Origin: Tropicibacter sp. Alg240-R139
GTDB lineage: Bacteria; Pseudomonadota; Alphaproteobacteria; Rhodobacterales; Rhodobacteraceae
Assembly (NCBI RefSeq): GCF_900537075.1
Contig: NZ_UNRA01000001.1
Coordinates: forward strand, 434,001 to 498,000
Reading direction: 5' to 3'
Length of the DNA: 64,000 nucleotides
The notes under the pieces are model-generated. The model did no database searches. It worked only from the letters and a program-made list of their open reading frames with translations, and was not told the DNA's origin. A program made the position numbers and the translations under genes. Shown here piece by piece: positions 34,957 through 43,373 of the stretch (position 1 is its first letter; each line of letters starts with the position of its first letter).

Positions 34957-35820
34957 ATGACACCATTCGTGAAGGCCTTTTTTGATAAGGCAACATTCAC
35001 CGTGTCCTACCTGGTGCGCGAGCCCGATGGGCGGGCCTGCGCCATCATCGACAGCGTGCTGGATTATGATCAGGCAGCAGGACGGACGGACACGTCATCG
35101 GCGGATGAAATCATTCGTTATGTTCGCGACAATGATCTCAAAGTGGAATGGCTGCTGGAAAGCCATGTGCACGCCGACCATCTGTCCGCCGCCCCCTATC
35201 TGCAAGAGCAGTTGGGCGGCAAGATCGGAATCGGGCAAAACATCACCATCGTTCAGGATACGTTCGGCAAAGTATTCAACGAAGGTACCGAATTTCAACG
35301 CGATGGCAGTCAGTTCGATGCACTGTTTACTGACGGAGACAGTTTCCACATCGGCCAAATGCGAGGCGACGTTCTGGAAACACCGGGGCATACGCCTGCT
35401 TGCCTGACCTATGTGATCGAAGAGACAGCCTTTGTCGGGGACACGCTGTTCATGCCCGATTTCGGGACCGCTCGATGTGACTTTCCCGGCGGGTCATCTG
35501 AAACACTCTACAGTTCCATCCAAAAAATCCTAACTTTGGCAGATGAAACGCGCGTCTTTGTCGGGCATGACTATAAGGCACCAGGCCGGGATGAATATGC
35601 GTGGGAAACCACGGTGGGCGAGCAAAAGGCGCTGAATATTCATATCGGCCAGGGTCGACCGATCGAAGAGTTTGTCGAAATGCGCGACGCCCGCGATGCT
35701 ACTCTGGCGATGCCGCGGCTGATATTGCCATCTTTGCAGGTGAACATGCGCGGCGGCCGGATGCCCGAACCTGATGAGCAGGGCGACGTCTTCCTCAAGG
35801 TGCCGATCAACAAGCTTTGA
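34957..35820 (+). CDS. blh: MBL-fold persulfide dioxygenase-like protein (Blh type)
   Basis: A 287-residue ETHE1-like MBL hydrolase: 'FFDKATFTVSYLVREPD', SHVHADHLSAA (HxHxDH at residues 70-75), 'VLETPGHTPACLTYV', 'AFVGDTLFMPDFGTARCDF' and 'RVFVGHDYKAPGR'. Such proteins oxidise glutathione persulfide or similar sulfane sulfur with one iron. Blh of the BigR regulon carries an extra rhodanese/DUF442 domain; here that part is a separate downstream gene. The ATG at 34957 follows GGGGAGAG; the 19-codon extension is rejected. It leads the operon blh-pmpA-pmpB-DUF442. Confidence 0.88.
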   Translation: MTPFVKAFFDKATFTVSYLVREPDGRACAIIDSVLDYDQAAGRTDTSSADEIIRYVRDNDLKVEWLLESHVHADHLSAAPYLQEQLGGKIGIGQNITIVQDTFGKVFNEGTEFQRDGSQFDALFTDGDSFHIGQMRGDVLETPGHTPACLTYVIEETAFVGDTLFMPDFGTARCDFPGGSSETLYSSIQKILTLADETRVFVGHDYKAPGRDEYAWETTVGEQKALNIHIGQGRPIEEFVEMRDARDATLAMPRLILPSLQVNMRGGRMPEPDEQGDVFLKVPINKL

Positions 35821-35856
35821 CTGGTCACGAAACGCGCAAACACTAGGAAAATCACT

Positions 35857-36285
35857 ATGCCAATGGATTGGATATGGGGGCTGATCGGCGGTTTGCTGAT
35901 CGGCGCCGGAGGAGCGGTTCTGCTTTTGGGTAATGGCCGGGTCATGGGGGCCAGCGGAATCCTGGGCGGTCTTGTGGACAGATCCGGTTGGGGCAACGCG
36001 GCAGAACGCGCAGCATTTGTGATCGGAGTCATCGCGACGCCCTTGTTGATGATCCAGATCTTTGGACTGCAGGCAGACACTCACCTGACGTCGAACTGGT
36101 TCGTGGTGATCGCCGCCGGGCTGCTGGTCGGGACGGGCACGCGGATCGCCAATGGCTGCACTTCTGGCCACGGCGTCTGTGGCATTTCTCGGTTTTCCCT
36201 GCGCGGAATTGTGGCAACCGTGTTTTACATACTGGCAGGCGGGCTGACCCTGGTCCTGTTTCGCCACATCTTGGGGATGATCTGA
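35857..36285 (+). CDS. pmpA: YeeE/YedE-family membrane protein (PmpA type)
   Basis: A 142-residue membrane protein, half of the YeeE/YedE fold. It has the conserved Cys motif [16 protein letters not shown] (two Cys near residues 97 and 104) on a helix end and three or four membrane segments. YeeE proteins move thiosulfate or sulfide-type sulfur through Cys relays. The stop overlaps the pmpB start by one base (TGATG). Confidence 0.88.
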   Translation: MPMDWIWGLIGGLLIGAGGAVLLLGNGRVMGASGILGGLVDRSGWGNAAERAAFVIGVIATPLLMIQIFGLQADTHLTSNWFVVIAAGLLVGTGTRIANGCTSGHGVCGISRFSLRGIVATVFYILAGGLTLVLFRHILGMI

Positions 36286-36716
36286 TGCGTGTTTTGGTTG
36301 CCTTGTTGTCTGGCTCGCTCTTTGGCGCTGGCCTGCTGCTGTCAGGAATGACCGACACGACCAAGGTTCAGGGCTGGCTTGACGTGTTCGGCGCCTGGGA
36401 TCCGACGTTGGCCTTTGTCATGGGCGGCGCGATCCTGCCAATGCTGGTCGCATGGCGATTGACCACAAAAGGCGCGCCCATGACCGGGGGCACATTTCCC
36501 GACCTGCCGCGCCCCGAGCTGGACCACCGCCTGATTACTGGTTCCGTTCTGTTCGGTATGGGATGGGGCTTGGCTGGTCTGTGTCCGGGTCCGGCCATGG
36601 CATCGCTGACATTCGGTGGCATTGGCGGCCTGATTTTTGTGCTTTCGATGTTGGCGGGCATGAGTTTTGCACCAAAACTCGGCTCGCAACTGGACAGACT
36701 CGCCGCTGCGACCTAA
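36285..36716 (+). CDS. pmpB: YeeE/YedE-family membrane protein (PmpB type)
   Basis: A 143-residue partner half of YeeE. Motifs: 'LFGAGLLLSGMTDTTKVQGW', 'DPTLAFVMGGAI' and 'GWGLAGLCPGPAMASL' with the conserved Cys of the second half. Together with PmpA it should form one YeeE-like pore. It lies nine bases upstream of the DUF442 gene. Confidence 0.88.
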   Translation: MRVLVALLSGSLFGAGLLLSGMTDTTKVQGWLDVFGAWDPTLAFVMGGAILPMLVAWRLTTKGAPMTGGTFPDLPRPELDHRLITGSVLFGMGWGLAGLCPGPAMASLTFGGIGGLIFVLSMLAGMSFAPKLGSQLDRLAAAT

Positions 36717-36725
36717 GGAATGGGC

Positions 36726-37151
36726 ATGGATATTCGACCGATCACCGACCGCTATTCCGTCTCGCCGCAAATCTCGGTTGACGACGTGCCTGCCATCGCC
36801 GAGGCGGGCTACACCAAAGTTATCTGCAACCGGCCAAATGCCGAGGTGCCCCCAAGCCATCAGGCGGATACTATTGAGCAGGCCGTACGTGCCGCAGGGC
36901 TGGAATTTGAGGTGTTGGAATTGACTCATCAGACAATGACGCCTGACAACGTGGAACGTCAGCGCCAGATGGCGGATTGCGGCACTGGCAAGGTCCTGGC
37001 CTATTGCGCGTCCGGCACGCGGTGTTCAGTGGTTTGGGCGTTGGGGCAATGCCACGAACTGGCCCCAGACGAGATTCTGGCCAAAACTGCGGCGGCTGGG
37101 TATCAACTTGATGGGCTACTCCCTACGCTGGAGCAGCTACGCAAAAGTTGA
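36726..37151 (+). CDS. TIGR01244/DUF442 sulfur transferase or phosphatase-like protein
   Basis: A 141-residue protein with the DUF442 (TIGR01244) fold related to dual-specificity phosphatases: 'SPQISVDDVPAIAEAGYTKV' and 'LAYCASGTRCSVVWALG' with the active-site Cys94 loop. In other bacteria this domain is fused to Blh; here it is free, at the end of the operon. It probably transfers sulfur as a rhodanese-like protein. The ATG at 36726 (AAGGA six bases upstream) is preferred over 36720. Confidence 0.85.
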   Translation: MDIRPITDRYSVSPQISVDDVPAIAEAGYTKVICNRPNAEVPPSHQADTIEQAVRAAGLEFEVLELTHQTMTPDNVERQRQMADCGTGKVLAYCASGTRCSVVWALGQCHELAPDEILAKTAAAGYQLDGLLPTLEQLRKS

Positions 37152-37158
37152 GTGCGCC

Positions 37159-38340
37159 TTATCCGGCGGCGTCTACCCCATCTAGCTCGGCAGGCAATCC
37201 CGCCAATTCCGATATCTCGGCCACGGCCTGCTCGGGGCTGAGATGGGAAAAGTTCTGGTCCGTCTCAGTTGCAGGCTGACCTGAACCAGCCGACCCCATA
37301 TCATCACCGCCAAGGGTATCGGCCGCGATTCCGACACTTGACGTGTGTTCGATTATATCAGGATCCACCAGCGATAGGGTTGTCACCTCAGGTGTACCGT
37401 GTTCTGAGAACCCTGCATCAGGACTTGGTGGCTCCAGCTCCGGCAAACGTTCGTTTAACCTCAATGCGCGCATGCCACGGCACTGTCCCAGTCGGGCCAC
37501 AGCGATCTTCTGCCCCTCAATCGTCAACACTTCGGTCCTGTCGAGCTTGTCCCCGATCAACGGCAACAAATCTCCGGGCTGCATTCCAGCAAAGGCTGAA
37601 AGTGGAAGCTGCACCCGCGAGATGACTGCAGTCAGCTCAGCCCGCACGGCTCCAAAGCTTTTTTCCAGACCCGACGTATCCGAATTTCCCAAACCATCAA
37701 CGGCTGCGTCTTTAGGCTCAGGCTGATCAGGCAGTATTAGTGTAATCTGCCCCTGGGCTACCCCACCGCCAATTTCAACGGTCAGATCGAACAGGCGAAA
37801 ACTGTCGTACTCAAGTGACAGGATCAGATTTCGCCAATCCTCGGCCCGAGCTGCGAATTGGTACCCATCCAGACACAGCCGATCCAAAGTGGCCTCGCAC
37901 AAATCCCTGGCTCGCGGTAAGAAGGCATCGATCAACGGAGCAATCATGGCTGCATCGGTTCCGGTGAAAACACGCTCTCCGGCAGGAACGGAAAATACGG
38001 TGCCCATTGTCTGCTGCTGAATGACTGACGTCACACAGACCCGATCGAAACAAGCCGCACCCAACAACCCATCGGGTCCAGCCAATAGGGCATACAGCCG
38101 ATTTTTGGGCACGCAATCCTGTAACTCGTCCTGAGGGCGTCGGCATTGCGTGGCCCCGATCACCGTCATCGGCATATCCAGCGTGTCCGCAGCTGCACGC
38201 GCCAGCCCCAATCGCATCGCACGCAGGACCGAGCGCGGCGCGCCCTGCCTTTCGTCACGCGCAACAGCCAGTTTGCGCTGAATTGCTGAATCTGTTTCCG
38301 CCTCTGGTGGCATAAGCCCTGACCTGCCTTGTCGGTCCAT
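37159..38340 (-). CDS. FliM/FliN-family flagellar motor switch protein
   Basis: A 393-residue protein with an N-terminal FliM-like region ('SVLRAMRLGLARAAADTLDM', 'YALLAGPDGLLGAACFD') and a C-terminal SpoA (FliN-like) domain: 'VRAELTAVISRVQLPLSAF', 'GMQPGDLLPLIGDKLDRTEV' and 'GQKIAVARLGQCRGMRALRL'. It ends in an acidic, Pro-rich tail. It is the only motility-type gene in the window and lies convergent to the sulfide operon. SpoA domains also occur in type III secretion. Confidence 0.85.
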   Translation of the reverse strand: MDRQGRSGLMPPEAETDSAIQRKLAVARDERQGAPRSVLRAMRLGLARAAADTLDMPMTVIGATQCRRPQDELQDCVPKNRLYALLAGPDGLLGAACFDRVCVTSVIQQQTMGTVFSVPAGERVFTGTDAAMIAPLIDAFLPRARDLCEATLDRLCLDGYQFAARAEDWRNLILSLEYDSFRLFDLTVEIGGGVAQGQITLILPDQPEPKDAAVDGLGNSDTSGLEKSFGAVRAELTAVISRVQLPLSAFAGMQPGDLLPLIGDKLDRTEVLTIEGQKIAVARLGQCRGMRALRLNERLPELEPPSPDAGFSEHGTPEVTTLSLVDPDIIEHTSSVGIAADTLGGDDMGSAGSGQPATETDQNFSHLSPEQAVAEISELAGLPAELDGVDAAG

Positions 38341-38393
38341 TCATCCCCTACCGGTCTAACCGTCAGGTGGTTACGAATGTCTTTACGAAAGAC

Positions 38394-41072
38394 TCATTGC
38401 GCAGCGAGTTGATAGCCCGAGGGAAAGCTGACCCGGAACGCGGCGCCCTGATGGCCGTTCAGATAGGTGATGTCGCCGCCAAGGCGCTGCATGATCTCGC
38501 GGCAGATCGCCAGACCCAGCCCCGCGCCCCCAGCCCGTTCCGCGCTGACACGGGCGAACTTTTCGAATACCAGCTTGCGGGAATCACGCGGGATGCCGCT
38601 GCCGTTGTCGACCATGTCGACAACCACCTTGCCGCCGACTTCGTGCACTCGGATCGAAAGCTCCGGCGTGTTCGCATCGCAATACTTGCGGGCGTTGGCG
38701 ATCAGGTTAATGAAGACTTGGGTCAGCCGATCCAAGTCCGAATGAACCGGAATGCGCTCGTCCGAAACATGGCGCAGAATACGCATGTCTCGCGAGGCCC
38801 CAGTCATGGCCGTGGACACCGCACGATCCAGAACCTCAGTCAAAAGACCCTCGCCCATGTTCAAATTCACCTGACCGTTTTCCAACACGCTGAGATCCAA
38901 CAGATCATCCAAAAGCCGCGTCAGACGCAGTGCCTCGTCATGAATGATCGTGGCGTAGCGCGTCTGCTCTTCGGGTTCCAACCCTTCTGTATCGCGCAAG
39001 ATTTCCGAAAACGCGCGAATTGACGTCATCGGTGTGCGCAGCTCATGACTGACCTGACTGAGGAAGTTGTCTTTTTGCAACGAGATTTGGGTCAGCTTTT
39101 CGTTGGCCTCGCGCAGCTGGTGCGCGGTGCGACCCAACTCATCCGACTTCGCTTCGAGCCGACTGGAATACTCCAACAATTGCGCCGATTCATCGGCCAC
39201 AGCCAGCAGATCCTCGACCGATACAGACGAGCCGCCAACGATCTGCCCGATCATTGCATGGGCCGTAGCCGCCCCCACCGAACCCGCCAGCTCACGCTCC
39301 AGCCGCTCCAAGAACTTAGGTGTCGGCTCAGGCAGATAGCCACGGGCGCCCTGTCGCTGTGCCTCGGCGTGAAAAAACACCTGCGCCTCGCGCGCGCCCA
39401 AAATGCGCTGCGACATGATCATCAGATCCTCGCTTTGGGCCACCGAACCGACCCAACCACGCGGACCGGCGGAATGTTCGAACACGTTGACAAATTGCGC
39501 CGCCTGCAACCGTTCGATTGGGCTGGGAAAGCCAAAGAGCGACACGACGCAAAAGGCCGCAGCGTTAAGGGACAGGCTCCACATCACCGAATGCACCATC
39601 GGGTCCAGTCCGTCGATCCCAAAGAGCGCCTGAGGCCTTAGCCAGCTCAACCCGAATGGTCCGCTTGCCATCACATTGGCGGGCATCGCCTCGCCCCCGA
39701 TACCGGGCAACAGCAGGGTGTAGAGCCATAAAACAAATCCAACCGTCAACCCGGCCAACGCTCCGGTACGTGTCGCTCCGCGCCAAAAGAGGCCGCCCAC
39801 CAAAGCGGGCAGGATTTGGGCAATTCCAGCAAAAGCGATCAAACCGATGGCGGCGAGCGCCGCGCCTCCGCCCGACAGGCGATAATAGAAATAGCCAAGG
39901 GCCATGATCGCGGCGATGGACACGCGGCGCGACAGCAATACGATAGAACGGACATCGCCCGAAACCGACGCCCCGGTTCCACGCGAGCTTAGCCAAATCG
40001 GCATCACGATGTGGTTAGACACCATGGTCGACAGCGCCATGGCGGCCACGATCACCATCGACGTGGCCGAGGAAAACCCACCAAGGAACGACAGCATCGC
40101 CAGGCCCTGTTGTCCTTGGGACAGTGGCACGGTCAAAACGAACAGATCCGGGTTGGCCCCTTCGGGCATCAGGTCCAGGCCAACAACGGCGATGGGAACC
40201 ACAAACAGGCTCATCAGCAGCAAATAAAGCGGAAACGCCCAGGCGGCTGTGCGCAGGTGCCGCTCGTCATCGTTTTCAACCACCATCACTTGAAACATAC
40301 GCGGCAGACAGACAAAAGCCGCCGCCGCAAGAAAGGTGATCGTGGCCCATCTTCCGCGGTCGATGTTCCACTGCCCAATCTCAGAGGCGTCGATACGCGC
40401 CATCGTTTGGCCGACGCCGCCTGCAACACCCCAGACGACAAAGATCCCGACGGCCAACAGGGCGACCAGCTTGACCACCGCCTCTATCGCTACGGCTGTT
40501 ACAACGCCGTGATGGCGTTCGTTGGCGTCCAAGTTTCGAGTCCCGAACAAGATGGCAAAGACCGCAAGCCCCGCCGCAACCCAGAACACACTGGCGATCT
40601 CGTTGTAGGAATTGTTGGGATCGGCCTCGGCGAAAATCGAAAATGACAGCGTAATCGACTGCAATTGCAGAGCAATATAAGGTGTCACGCTGATGACGGC
40701 CAGAATGGTCACACAGATCGCAAGCGTGTTCGACTTGCCATAACGAGACGAGATCAGATCAGCGATGGAGGTAACGCGCTGACTGCGCCCCACACGCACC
40801 AGCTTGCGCAAGCCCCACCACCAGCCAATCATAACAAGTGTGGGACCAACATAGATGGTCACAAACTCCAACCCCGACCGCGCAGCGTACCCAACCGCGC
40901 CGTAAAACGTCCAGGCTGTGCAGTAGATCGACAGCGACAGCGTATAGACCAGAGGCGAGCGCAGCCAAGTGCTGCGTCCAGTTGCGGCCAGACGATCAGC
41001 GGCAAAGGCCACCAGAAACAGCAGGGCCACGTAACCCAAACACACCAGCACAAGAACATTTAGGGACGCCAT
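38394..41072 (-). CDS. Solute:sodium symporter-histidine kinase hybrid (CbrA-like)
   Basis: An 892-residue hybrid sensor. The first about 500 residues hold a sodium/solute symporter (SSS) domain with 12-13 membrane segments: 'GLEFVTIYVGPTLVMIGWWW', 'ADLISSRYGKSNTLAICVTI', 'FVCLPRMFQVMVVENDDERH' and 'FLGGFSSATSMVIVAAMALS'. A coiled linker ('LREANEKLTQISLQKDNFL') leads to HisKA with SHELRTPMTSIRAFSE (His about 676) and an HATPase with NLIANARKY, 'MVDNGSGIP' and 'GGAGLGLAICREI'. Such proteins sense or carry amino acids and phosphorylate a separate regulator. The ATG at 41072 overlaps the previous stop by one base (TGATG). Confidence 0.92.
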   Translation of the reverse strand: MASLNVLVLVCLGYVALLFLVAFAADRLAATGRSTWLRSPLVYTLSLSIYCTAWTFYGAVGYAARSGLEFVTIYVGPTLVMIGWWWGLRKLVRVGRSQRVTSIADLISSRYGKSNTLAICVTILAVISVTPYIALQLQSITLSFSIFAEADPNNSYNEIASVFWVAAGLAVFAILFGTRNLDANERHHGVVTAVAIEAVVKLVALLAVGIFVVWGVAGGVGQTMARIDASEIGQWNIDRGRWATITFLAAAAFVCLPRMFQVMVVENDDERHLRTAAWAFPLYLLLMSLFVVPIAVVGLDLMPEGANPDLFVLTVPLSQGQQGLAMLSFLGGFSSATSMVIVAAMALSTMVSNHIVMPIWLSSRGTGASVSGDVRSIVLLSRRVSIAAIMALGYFYYRLSGGGAALAAIGLIAFAGIAQILPALVGGLFWRGATRTGALAGLTVGFVLWLYTLLLPGIGGEAMPANVMASGPFGLSWLRPQALFGIDGLDPMVHSVMWSLSLNAAAFCVVSLFGFPSPIERLQAAQFVNVFEHSAGPRGWVGSVAQSEDLMIMSQRILGAREAQVFFHAEAQRQGARGYLPEPTPKFLERLERELAGSVGAATAHAMIGQIVGGSSVSVEDLLAVADESAQLLEYSSRLEAKSDELGRTAHQLREANEKLTQISLQKDNFLSQVSHELRTPMTSIRAFSEILRDTEGLEPEEQTRYATIIHDEALRLTRLLDDLLDLSVLENGQVNLNMGEGLLTEVLDRAVSTAMTGASRDMRILRHVSDERIPVHSDLDRLTQVFINLIANARKYCDANTPELSIRVHEVGGKVVVDMVDNGSGIPRDSRKLVFEKFARVSAERAGGAGLGLAICREIMQRLGGDITYLNGHQGAAFRVSFPSGYQLAAQ

Positions 41073-41380
41073 CAGCGCGGCTCCGGTCCCGGCACGTCCG
41101 AGCTGCGGCCCAAGCGACGAGCACCGTATCCAAATACTGCAGCCAATATGATCAACCCGGCCCAAACGCCAAAGATGTAAATGATGGCAGATGACAGACT
41201 ATAGGGCGCCTCGGTCTCTCCAACACCCGGCCACAGCAGAGGGACAGCAAAAAGCCCTGCCCCAATCAGCGGCAATACGCGGGCCGCATCCATCAGGCGA
41301 CGTCGGCGATATCCTTGGCGTTCGAGAAACACCGGCGGATGAGGAACCTGGCTAGGATCATTGTCCGGCTCGGCACTCAT
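41072..41380 (-). CDS. Small membrane protein coupled to the symporter-kinase
   Basis: A 102-residue protein with two membrane segments ('VLPLIGAGLFAVPLLWPG' and 'IIYIFGVWAGLIILAAVFGY') and a charged N-terminus of about 30 residues. It overlaps the receiver gene by four bases and the kinase gene by one, so the three are coupled. The composition resembles small accessory subunits of solute:sodium symporters, which would fit a kinase with an SSS domain. Function not established. Confidence 0.8.
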   Translation of the reverse strand: MSAEPDNDPSQVPHPPVFLERQGYRRRRLMDAARVLPLIGAGLFAVPLLWPGVGETEAPYSLSSAIIYIFGVWAGLIILAAVFGYGARRLGRSSDVPGPEPR

Positions 41381-41757
41381 GTCTGCGTGGCCTGTGCGTG
41401 TAGATCCCGCACAGCCGTTAACACCTCAGAGTTGGAGAACGGCTTGGTCATGAAACGGCTGACACCCGCCTTTTCGGCCATGTCCCGGTCGCGGGATTGC
41501 CCGCGTGCCGTCAACATCAGGACCGGCAACCCTTTCAGGTCATCGCGCGCGCGCAAGTCGGTCAGAATTTCCATCCCGCTTTTACCCGGCAACATCACGT
41601 CTAGGATAACCAAGTCAGGCTTGGCGGAACTGATCACCTCGACTGCATCAGTCCCATCGGCGTGGGTTTCGACCTCCCACCCGTCGCGGATCAACAGAAA
41701 ACGGATTGCTTCGGTGATGTTCGGCTCATCCTCGACCAACATTACGCGTCGGCTCAT
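41377..41757 (-). CDS. Single-domain response regulator (receiver only)
   Basis: A 126-residue CheY-like receiver: 'VMLVEDEPNITEAIRFLLIR', phospho-acceptor Asp53 in LVILDVMLPG, 'VLMLTARGQ' with Thr, and Lys in FMTKPFSN. It has no output domain. It sits directly upstream of the symporter-kinase genes and is the probable phosphate partner, passing the signal onward by protein interaction. It lies 88 bases from the ScfR-type gene with a terminator hairpin between. Confidence 0.9.
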   Translation of the reverse strand: MSRRVMLVEDEPNITEAIRFLLIRDGWEVETHADGTDAVEVISSAKPDLVILDVMLPGKSGMEILTDLRARDDLKGLPVLMLTARGQSRDRDMAEKAGVSRFMTKPFSNSEVLTAVRDLHAQATQT

Positions 41758-41774
41758 GCTTGCCCTTCCTCCCC

Positions 41775-41801
41775 AAAAAAGGCTCGGGGGGGTTGCCCCC
41801 C
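41775..41801 (-). terminator. Terminator after the ScfR-type gene
   Basis: A G7/C6 stem (41786-41792 with 41796-41801, loop TTG) lies to the right of an A-run at 41775-41780, which is a T-run on the minus strand. The gap between stem and T-run (about five bases) is longer than ideal. Confidence 0.5.
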
Positions 41802-41845
41802 GTCGCTGCGGCTCGGTTCAACTTAGCGCCGCTGTCACGGAACTG

Positions 41846-43144
41846 TCAAAACCCTTGTGACAGGATCGAGGGTTCGCGTCGCGCGCCACAGGCGTCACGG
41901 GGACACACACGGCAACTGCTGCCAACAGGTTGCGCGTCTTCGGCCCCCGTCTGCGCGGCTGGAACTGGCAGAATCAACATGATCGACCGATACACCGGAT
42001 CACGGTCGAATCCTGGCATCTCTTGTGGCCATGAAACCGCAAGACAGTCGAATTCGCCCGCCGTACGCCCCAGCTGCGAAACACGCCTGCGGATCGGTAC
42101 CAACGGACGGTTCAACGCCGTGAAGAGCGGCCAAAGTGGGCAGCTTTCGCCATATCGCGGCAAGGCGAAACCGGAAATGGACTTGCGAAACAGAATGCTG
42201 CCGGAGGCATCACAGATCACTAGGCCCACATCCTGGTGCAAAACCCCTTGCGGCAGGTTGGCAAGACGCCGGAAGACTGCAGGCATATCCACATGAAATT
42301 CACGCGATAAGGTCAGCGGGTCGATCCCATGCCGCGTTACCGCCGCCTGAAATTCAACCAGAGGCATGGCCCGTGCGTCCGCTGCGTAAATGTTGAGCAT
42401 CTCGCGCGCAATGGTTTGCGCCGCCGAGGACGACAATCCGCGCAAGGTCTGATCCTCTACTGCCCCACCAGCCTCAAGTTCAGGGAAGTGATGGCCTTGG
42501 GCCGCGATGTATGCTTCGGCCTCTTCCAGCGGCACACCGCGTCGTTCTTCGCTACTGTCGCTTTCGTCCAGATATGTCACCAGAGCCTTAGAGCTTTCGG
42601 CCAGACGCTCGGCATCTTGGTTGATATTACGATGAAAACGGTCGCGCCATTCCGGCTCCAGCTCTCGGGTTTCTGCCAGGATCGAAGCGGTCGAGCGGAT
42701 GGCGGCAGCCGTCGACAATACCTCGTGCAACGAGGCCGCCAGATGCGGGTCGTGGGTCAAACGATCCGACAACGTTTCAACCGTGCGCTCAAGTCCCCCG
42801 GCCCGGCGATGTTCCTGTGCCAGCACCTCGGCCCAGCCTGGGAAGCGGCCGGCAAATTCCTCGACTCTGTCCACTTCGGCCGCAACAGCTCCCGCATCAG
42901 CAGCCGCCTCTTTCAGCGTTGCGATCAATGCCGCTTCGGCCCCTTCGGTGAGCATCGAGGGTTCGACCCCCAACTCTCCAGCGATATCCACCAGCAATTT
43001 GCCGCCGATTCTGCGCCGGTTATGTTCAATGAGGTTGAGATAAGAGGCCGAAATTCCCACCTGTCGTGCAAGATCGGCCTGCCGCAATCCCGCGATCATC
43101 CTTCGTTCGCGTATACGGCTACCTGTCAGCGTGTCCCGCGCCAT
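41846..43144 (-). CDS. XRE-family regulator of the ScfR (short-chain acyl-CoA) type
   Basis: A 432-residue regulator. The XRE helix-turn-helix covers about residues 8-63 ('RIRERRMIAGLRQADLARQV', 'SASYLNLIEHNRRRIGGKLL'). The C-terminal part (DUF2083-like) has 'FHVDMPAVFRRLANLPQGV' and a Cys-rich end 'VGSSCRVCPRDACGARREP'. ScfR-type proteins (PccR, RamB relatives) bind TTTGCAAA-like palindromes and respond to short-chain acyl-CoA. The ATG at 43144 follows GGGGG. The gene diverges from the liv operon across two TTGCGCAA palindromes. A role as its regulator and its own is inferred. Confidence 0.85.
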   Translation of the reverse strand: MARDTLTGSRIRERRMIAGLRQADLARQVGISASYLNLIEHNRRRIGGKLLVDIAGELGVEPSMLTEGAEAALIATLKEAAADAGAVAAEVDRVEEFAGRFPGWAEVLAQEHRRAGGLERTVETLSDRLTHDPHLAASLHEVLSTAAAIRSTASILAETRELEPEWRDRFHRNINQDAERLAESSKALVTYLDESDSSEERRGVPLEEAEAYIAAQGHHFPELEAGGAVEDQTLRGLSSSAAQTIAREMLNIYAADARAMPLVEFQAAVTRHGIDPLTLSREFHVDMPAVFRRLANLPQGVLHQDVGLVICDASGSILFRKSISGFALPRYGESCPLWPLFTALNRPLVPIRRRVSQLGRTAGEFDCLAVSWPQEMPGFDRDPVYRSIMLILPVPAAQTGAEDAQPVGSSCRVCPRDACGARREPSILSQGF

Positions 43145-43248
43145 GATCGCCCCCGAGGTATTCTGTTGCCTTATCAACGGCTTTCTGCACCGCGACATAA
43201 GGTTATTTACACCATTGGTATTATTCTTGTTTATGAATTTACAGAATT

Positions 43249-43278
43249 ATTGCGCAAAATAAAGGGTTTATTGCGCAA
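43249..43278. promoter_or_regulatory. Paired ATTGCGCAA palindromes between ScfR-type gene and liv operon
   Basis: The nonamer ATTGCGCAA occurs at 43249-43257 and 43270-43278; each holds the perfect palindrome TTGCGCAA. The repeat step is 21 bases, two helical turns. The sequence resembles the TTTGCAAA-type sites of the ScfR family. It is the probable operator for both directions. Confidence 0.7.
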
Positions 43279-43373
43279 TTTTCCAACTCCGCCCCATACT
43301 TGGTTTGCACAACTGTGCCTGTGCCGTGCGGAAGAGGAGCCGCGCGGTGCAAATCACGAAATGGGAGGAATGA

